This document shows positions 20,227 through 26,590 of a stretch of DNA of 26,590 nt, piece after piece. This stretch comes from Acanthaster planci (taxonomy: Eukaryota; Echinodermata; Asteroidea; Valvatida; Acanthasteridae). Both the position numbers and the translations under genes were made by a program. The DNA lies in NCBI RefSeq assembly GCF_001949145.1, contig NW_019091473.1:832569-859158 (forward strand), in the 5' to 3' direction. The notes below the pieces were generated by a model. The model worked only from the letters and a program-made list of their open reading frames with translations, was not told the origin of the DNA and made no database searches. How positions within the stretch are numbered: the stretch's first letter is position 1; each line of letters begins with the position of its first letter.

Positions 20227-21433
20227 CAGCTTTTCAGTAATTACTTTTCAATAAATCATACGTTTTTCTCATATCAACCTTTGCGAATGTATTTACTCCA
20301 AGAGAACTTAGTGTTTCAGCCAGTTAGTTAACAGTCAACACAAACACAACATTATATTGTAACGTCTCTCTTGGGGTAGGGAGTCGTTATCATAAAGACT
20401 AAGAGTCATTGGGCTGACTTATACACACACTACTGTTTTATTCCGAAGAATAATTCACATCTTCTCTGTATTTACAAGGAGCAACTGCTACTAGTAAGGC
20501 TGGATACTACTCAAGTACTGCTCGTCCAAATCTGAGCCATTTATTCGGGAGTGATAGAAAGGTTGTTCATATCGGAGCCATACACTCACGAACGGTCAGG
20601 GAATTATTTCCCCAAAGCTGCCCGCTCGGGAATGATTAATGCTGACAGTTGAAGCTGGTCGTTTTATATAGACTTTTGGGCCCGCGTCTTAGCAAATTGG
20701 AGCACTGGATTAGGGTAGCTATGAATAATTTATACATGTAGAAAGTCTATGGAAGAAAAGTCTATGTTTATTTTGTACACACTTGGTCTTCGCTGACTTA
20801 GTTTCTGGAGAGCTATAAGGTCCGAGAAGGTTGGGAGCGGGTGGGTGAAAGGCTGTTCGTGGGTGAGCTACCGGGGACTTGGTCAACGATGGAAAGGAAA
20901 GGGTGAGCCTTTCTCGGTACATTGAGTTGTGTACAACACTTAATCTCTGGATGGCTAGGAAAGTTACACATAATTCTTACGGGGTAAACTGAGGGTGAGC
21001 GGAGGTAATTTACCTCGTTGTGCCGTGACCGGACACAGGCTTTCGGTGTGTGGTTTGGCGGGGCACATACGGTATGACTTGCGGGTCTGTGTGGGTCAAA
21101 TGTACGGGTTATATTTGAGACTGAAACTTAGGATCGACTCCGAGGAAGATTTGGGGGAAATGAGTAAGTTGGAAGTGTGCTTCGGAGTTGCGGTTCAAGG
21201 GCATGTTGCAGAATGGAGCAACGGGGTCGCGCGTGGAATGCAATGCGCTGTGTAAATCCGTAAGATCTACATGTACATGTAGATGGTCATTGCGCGCTTG
21301 CTGTGGAACTGAGGAATTGAAGAAATATGAGACTGATGGACCTCTGGGCCGGACTCAAGGCTTTCAATTCTGAGCAATTTGGATGCGATCGGGTTTGAAA
21401 GTGGCACTATTTGAGCCATTTTGCCCGAGGGAN
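20227..21433. repeat. 1.2-kb tandem unit, copy 1
   Basis: Begins CAGCTTTTCAGTAATTAC and is repeated at an offset of about 1217 bases from 21444. The copies differ at scattered single bases and by small indels. Each copy holds a plus-strand open frame (text GGNLPRCAVTGHRLSVCGLA) and an opposite-strand frame; neither resembles a known family. Copy 1 stops at a single N (21433). Confidence 0.9.
20358..20720 (-). promoter_or_regulatory. LTR-like promoter and poly(A) module (copy 1)
   Basis: Read on the minus strand: CCAAT near 20696-20700, TATATAAAAC near 20663-20671, then AATAAA-type signals at about 20538 and 20435-20440, then an end in ...GAGACGTTACA at 20358. This order (CCAAT, TATA, poly(A) signal, ACA end) is what an LTR would show. 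The matching stretch of copy 2 (about 21575-21920) shows the same layout, with GTCTATATAAACC as the TATA region. No primer-binding site, internal region or polyprotein was found, so a solo LTR or another promoter-bearing repeat is possible. Confidence 0.35.
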
Positions 21434-21443
21434 CAACAAGTAA

Positions 21444-22645
21444 CAGCTTTTCACTAATTACTTTTCAATAAATCATACGTTTTTCTCATATCAACCGTTG
21501 CGTGTGTATTTACTCCAAGAGAAGCTGAGTGTTTCAGCCAGTTAGTGAACAGTCAACACAAACACAACATTATATTGCAACGTCTCTCTTGGGGTAGGGA
21601 GTCGTTATCATAAAGAATGAGAGTCATTTTACTGACTTAAATACACACTACTGTTTTATTCCGAAGAATAATTCACATCTTCTCTGTATTTACAAGGAGC
21701 AACTGCTACTAGTAAGGGTGTATACTACTCAAGTACTGCTCGTCCAAATCTGAGCCATTTATTCTGAAGTGATAGAAAGGTTGTTCATATCGGAGCCATA
21801 CACTCACGAACGGTCAGGGTATTGTTTCTCCCAATCTGTTTGCTTGGGAATGCTTAATACTGACTGTTGAAGCTGGTTGGTTTATATAGACTTTTGGGCC
21901 CGCGTCTTAGCCAATGGGAGCTCTGGATTAGGGTGGCTATGAATAATTCATACATGTAGAAAGTCTACGGAAGAAAAGTCTATGTGGATTTTGTACACAC
22001 TTGGTCTTCGCTGACTCAGTTTCTGGAGAGCTATAAGGTCCGAGAAGTTTGGGAGCGGGAGGGTGAAAGGCTGTTCGTGGGTAAGCTACGGGGGACTTGG
22101 TCAACGATGGAAAGGAAAGGGTGAGCCTTTCTCGGTACATTGGGTTATGTACAAAACTTAATCTCTGGATGGCTAGGAAAGCTACACGTAATTCTTACGG
22201 GGTAAAACTGAGGGTGAGCGGAGGTAATTTACCTCGTTGTGCCGTGACCGGACACAGGCTTTCGGTGTGTGGTTTGGCGGGGCACATACGGTATGACTTG
22301 CGGGTCTGTGTGGGTCGAATGTACGGGTTATGTGTGAGCCTGAAACTTAGGATCGACTCTGAGGAAGATTTGGGGGAAATGACTAAGTTGGAAGTGTGCT
22401 TCGGAGTTGCGGTTCAAGGGCATGTTGCAGAATGGAGCAACGGGGTCGCGCGTGGAATGCAATGCGCTGTGTAAATCCGTAAAATCTACATGTAGATGGT
22501 CATTGCGCGCTTGCTGTGGAACTGAGGAATTGAAGAAATATGAGACTGGACCTCTGAGCCGGACTCAAGGCTTTCAATTCTATGCAATTTGGATGCGATT
22601 GGGTTTGAAAGTGGCAATATTTGAGCCATTTTGCCGAGGGAGGGT
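21444..22645. repeat. 1.2-kb tandem unit, copy 2
   Basis: Second copy of the unit, starting just after the N at 21433. The plus-strand frame is longer here (22097-22474) because one extra A near 22206 joins two frames that are separate in copy 1. This shows the frame is not under clear coding constraint. A further single N lies at 22666, just after the copy ends. Confidence 0.9.
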
Positions 22646-22811
22646 TTTTCAAAATGGCTACTTTTNCCCCGAAAATTGAAAGGAAAATGAAAGAGGACAT
22701 GTGGAACATCATTTTCCTGTGTAGCCTGAACACCTGTGAGAGTTGTATTTTTAAAATAGTTGTGAAGTATGGGGATTTATCACTGCTGTCTATGGGAATT
22801 TATTTTTAGTG

Positions 22812-22980
22812 GTGCACCCGTAATTGGTATTCCAGCTGTCCGGTACGAGAGCTGTTTTCTACGGAAGCGTATATAGTACATGACTAAAAAAAATGGGCCT
22901 ACTCTTTCGCACGGGCGGATTAGTGTTTCGCCTAGGCGGATTAGTATTTCGCTCAGGCGGATTACTATTTCGCCCGGGGA
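22812..22980 (+). repeat. Left inverted-pair arm with 21-bp subrepeats
   Basis: Starts GTGCACCC, contains ACGGAAGCGTATATAG at 22861-22876, then 3.5 subrepeats of exactly 21 bp beginning TTTCGC at 22905, 22926, 22947 and 22968 (unit TTTCGCCTAGGCGGATTAGT plus one base). An inverted copy lies at 25128-25276. Together they may be terminal and subterminal repeats of one DNA transposon. Confidence 0.7.
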
Positions 22981-24111
22981 GTGGCGTAGATTTATGTGTC
23001 AGAATGCGGGATGATTTCCTGGGGGGGGGGTTGACTTAGATTGACCGTTCCGACATTTTTGCTGGCCATTGTGTCAAAGATGCAAAGTTACTCATGAAGT
23101 GCACTCTCACTCCTGCATTTAGCAAAGGCAGAGATGTTCTCCTTATTAATCACCTTTTCCCAACAGATTAACTTAACAGGAATGTCAATAGAACTGATTG
23201 AAAAATGCCCTTATGAATCTATCAAACATATTAGCCATTCCCCTGAAAAGTTACAGATTTTTTGTTTGCCTGAAAAGAGTTTTTCCCTGCATATAATTCT
23301 GTTCTTAGAGAAATGGAGAGAGTTTAACTCAGGCTCTTTTATCACATTATATCACTGACACTTTTATTTGCAGCAATTTAATATAAAATAAAGCCAATTG
23401 TTTATAAGACCATAAACAATTTAAATTGATACTACTGATATTTAAAGGGACTGGAGTTGACGGCATTAATAAATTTCCATGAATTAACTTTCTGGACCTT
23501 TGGGATCTTTTTTAATACTTATTTATACTTTATACTTTATTTACGTATTTCATAGTAATTGGTAACTTAAAAGGCAATTAAATGTAAATTGGTGCTTTTG
23601 CTTTTGTTCGTTTGTAATGAACTTGTTTAGTTTAGTTCCCAGGAAAATGACCATGTTTGGGGCTATCTCGGATTAAATCAACTCACTTTGTTTAATGTTT
23701 AGTTTTTCCCTCTACGTGCACGTGTCGATTTCTTCTGAGTAAAATCAGCATTATTTTGGGCGGCGACGAATCTATTACTTGGATATCAAGTCTTTGACGC
23801 ATCGGAACAAGCTACGTACAGTATTGTTTAGGAGTCAGCCTTTTGTTTCTCCAAAAAAAAGGGGACTTACTCGTGACAGACAGAAAGTTAAAAATCGAGA
23901 CTGACTTGGCATCGTAATGCATAGGTAATTGTGCGTCGCAGGGGGGCCACTTGCTTTCCCCCAAGAATAAAATAAAAAAAATTATAAAAAATGCGAAAGA
24001 TATGACAAAAAATTTAAAGGGAATAAAAAGAATTATACCAAAGATTTCAAAATTAAAGCCATTTGTTGCTGTTTTCTCCTTTGCTCTTGTCCCCTTCCCC
24101 CAACCTTTTTA
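22981..24111. other. No gene seen between inverted arms (left half)
   Basis: AT-rich with a G run near 23021-23030. No transposase-like frame is visible. If the inverted arms bound one element, this is its non-coding interior. Confidence 0.5.
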
Positions 24112-24336
24112 GCCGTTTTCCTCGATAGTTTACAGTGGGAGGAGCAACTGCATCCCCCTGATGTTCATGATCGGTTCGTAGTTTAGTGCTATGTACCCTC
24201 CTGGAAATCCCCTTTCCCCCTTTTTGGCCGTTTTCCTCGATAGTTTACAGTGGGAGGAGCAACTGCATCCCCCTGACGTTCAGGATCGGTTCGTAGTTTA
24301 GTGCTATGTACCCTCCTGGAAATCCCCTTTCCCCTC
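24112..24336. repeat. 115-bp tandem duplication, about 1.9 copies
   Basis: Copies start at 24112 and 24227 with GCCGTTTTCCTCGATAG, and share GGAGGAGCAACTGCATCC and GGTTCGTAGTTTAGTGC. They differ at very few bases (for example GATGTTCATG against GACGTTCAGG), so the duplication is recent. Confidence 0.9.
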
Positions 24337-25127
24337 TAAGATAAAATGCAGTGGCGCATTCAGTGTCCAAGCGGGGAAGGGACACGGGAACAGATTCACC
24401 CCCATTTTGTAAAGCCATTCTTTTTCCTCGTAATTTTTAAAAAGTTCATGCGAACATTACTTCACTCTTAACCCTAAAAAGTCAGAAGTATGGGGGACCG
24501 CTTCCAGCCAGGGGGCGGATTCCGCCCGCCACCGCAGAACTCGGCCATCCCACACGCGATTTCAATTAAACTCTGCATGCATGTAAAGACTAAAGACAAT
24601 CATAATCAATACAAATAATCAATAGATCAGTACATTTTCAGAGCTCAGGATGTTGCTAATATAGGGCCACGCGCTTGCCAGTGTGTGCTAACAACGTTGC
24701 AACGTGTGCGCGTGGAAAAAGTGTTGGTTTTTGGTTGCTACGGGAAACTGAACAGTTCACGAGAAAGGCAGGCCCGATTCTCACAAAATAGGTGAAAATG
24801 ACGGCAAAGCGTAACGAGTCTGGAAGACCCAAAGCGTGAAAATGCACTGTGAGGCTGGAGAGAAAAATGTGGAGTGGGCGGAAATCGCCCCGGCCTTATT
24901 TTGGGGGTAGGGAGAGACAGATGATAAAAATCATTTTGCCCCTTCCCCCAACCCTAATCTAGGGCCCCCCCGCAAACTCTGGGCGAACTTCCAGAGAAAC
25001 TTTGCAATTGAATTGATTTTGAATAAAAAAAGTAGGCCTACTCAAAAATCCTTTTTTTTAACGAAAAAGTGGGGGATGATCCATTCCCTGCAAAAAGTGA
25101 GCGATATATATACACCCAGTCTCCAGG
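24337..25127. other. No gene seen
   Basis: Mixed composition with C-rich and A-rich tracts. CAGTGGCGCATTC near 24350 resembles a hAT end but has no matching partner close by. Confidence 0.5.
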
Positions 25128-25276
25128 GATACTAATCCACCTGGGCGAAATACGAATCCGCTCCGGCGAAATAGCAGGCCTGATTTTTGGTCAGTCATGT
25201 TCTATATACGCTTCCGTAATTTTCAATTGGTTCGACCATTTTTTTGGAGGTTGGAATCTCGCTCTTATGGGTGCAC
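25128..25276 (-). repeat. Right inverted-pair arm with 21-bp subrepeats
   Basis: On the minus strand it reads GTGCACCC, then ACGGAAGCGTATATAG, then two 21-bp units of ATTTCGCC...GGATT type. It aligns with the left arm over about 75 bases at roughly 80 percent by eye, and also shares the outer GTGCACCC. The open frames that cross it (25069-25472) are not considered genes. Confidence 0.7.
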
Positions 25277-26590
25277 TGCCCAATTCAAGGGAAGTTCTTC
25301 AGCAGACGGAGGCGCTCAAAACGTACTCTACAATTTATTTAGAAAAGAGGACTTTGTGTGGCCCACGAATTTGTGGGATTGTAAAAAAACGGCCCAGAAT
25401 GAAATCTCTAGATTCAAGGGCTCCCATCCCAGGGCGAAGCGTAGAAAAATGCTACTGAAAAATTGTCCCTAGAGCCTGAAAAGGTGGAGGGACGTCATTT
25501 GAAAAATGGCTGCTGACAGACTTGGGAACGTTCACTTTTTAGGAGGTGAGTTTGTTTTGGGTGACGGATAATTAAAAATTTCATTGGTTAACCTACTAAA
25601 AATTGAAAATCAATTGAGAGCTGAATGACCCCAGAACACTTTGTTTTTTGTTTGAGAGACCTGAGGGACTGGTCGAGTTCTTCAATGGGACTTCAATTAG
25701 TTCAGTGCACCCTTGGGGCACGTTGGCTGTGTGACAAGTCGTCAGGTAGAACGTCTTGACACGCGCTGCGCTAGCTGTAACGGTGTGGCCGTGACCTCCT
25801 AAAATACACGTACAGTGCCGAGCAACCTCGGCTACTGCCGCATGTCATGTGCTGTGTGATTCACACTAAGCGTACGGTATGGTGCGGTCGTCGGGCAGAG
25901 AACGGGAGATTGGTGAGTGCTGATTTTTCAAAATATGATCAGTCCTGTGGTTTAAAAACCACTCATACAACGTTGTCCGATCAGGAGATACACCTAACGG
26001 TTTCTATCAGGGAAAATTCGATTGAAGAGGTGGAATTGGTGTGACTAGTAATTTAGCTCAGGCTGTCAGAGGCTACTGCTAGTTGCTAGTGCGACTGTGT
26101 AAACAACAACGGCATGATTCTTTCGTACCTCCTTCCTCCATGCCCACAGAAGCTTGCAGTTCTGTATATAATATTATCATAATATCAACGGATTTATCAG
26201 AATTAAAGGTGGTACGCACCAAAAACAATATTGCCAAATTATGTTATGAAATCACTCTTAAAAGTGTTATCGGTTATCAGTTATTAAATCTGTAAAATCT
26301 TTCTGCCTACAGGACAGTATATTGTAAAATGGATTTTTTAAAAAACGGCCATCGTACGGACGATTGTTGGAGAACATTATTTGATTGAATATCATAAATG
26401 TAGGGGGTTAATTCCTGAAACAAAAATTTGTATTCTCAAAGCACAGCGCCATATTTATGCACTACATAGTCAACTCTACATACACCACGGACGTGTATAA
26501 TAAAATCCCGACTCGCAATGCCCTTAATCAGCTTATAGAGATCATTGAATCTACTCGCGGCCATTTTACCGAGCCGAATACAAAGCTTTC
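25277..26590. other. Right flank, no gene seen
   Basis: Short open frames only. One plus-strand frame (25847-26044) crosses a GATTG|GTGAGT donor-like site at about 25911, but no partner acceptor or family match is visible. Confidence 0.45.

Noticed and set aside
21193-21204. RNA polymerase III B-box-like GGTTCAAGGGC (tRNA or SINE)
   Set aside because: No matching A box at the right distance and no tRNA-like fold seen.
22097-22474. 125-codon frame in the second 1.2-kb copy as a gene
   Set aside because: A single-base indel splits it in the other copy, and no family match is visible. It is described with the repeat instead.
25069-25472. Open frames of 91-129 codons
   Set aside because: They cross the right inverted-repeat arm, have no recognisable motif and overlap each other in different frames.

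Overview
The window looks like a piece of an animal nuclear genome. The protein-coding signal is split by long introns with GT-AG borders. The rest is AT-rich sequence with decayed transposons, minisatellites, microsatellites and an assembly gap (N run, about 709 bases). Extracellular PAN/apple-type and THAP domains are metazoan-type signals. The repeat style, including many TAGGCCTA and TACATGTA palindromes, suggests a marine invertebrate, possibly a deuterostome such as a hemichordate, amphioxus or echinoderm. The species cannot be fixed from sequence alone.

One gene can be reconstructed with confidence. It has four plus-strand exons: 4235-4592, 10303-10427, 13980-14292 and 16024-16241. The phases agree at every junction (1, 0, 1), and the exons join into a 1014-nt reading frame for a 337-residue secreted protein. 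The protein has a signal peptide, a PAN/apple-like cysteine domain, and a C-terminal domain I do not recognise. That domain opens with a motif like the start of fibrinogen-related domains. Poly(A) signals follow from about 16507.

Left flank (1-4234): a broken THAP zinc-finger domain on the minus strand (537-985), then about 3.2 kb with no gene I can support. Intron 1 (4593-10302) holds a 71-bp tandem duplication, a possible short retroelement ending in TTGA repeats, the gap, a GGTC/GGTT simple repeat, a decayed LINE reverse-transcriptase fragment, an AAGTC minisatellite and a TATA/CCAAT-type promoter-like cluster. Introns 2 and 3 hold little beyond one possible stray exon and short inverted repeats.

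Right part (16242-26590): a hAT-like MITE, a TTTA microsatellite, two coding-like blocks on the minus strand (17317-18182), an AT-rich desert, and a 21-bp minisatellite. Next comes a 1.2-kb unit present twice in tandem, with single N characters near the copy ends; each copy carries an LTR-like promoter and poly(A) layout on the minus strand. Finally, inverted copies of a second, 21-bp-repeat-bearing sequence lie at 22812-22980 and 25128-25276 and may be the ends of an unclassified DNA transposon about 2.5 kb long. No operon, CRISPR array, rRNA or convincing tRNA was seen.
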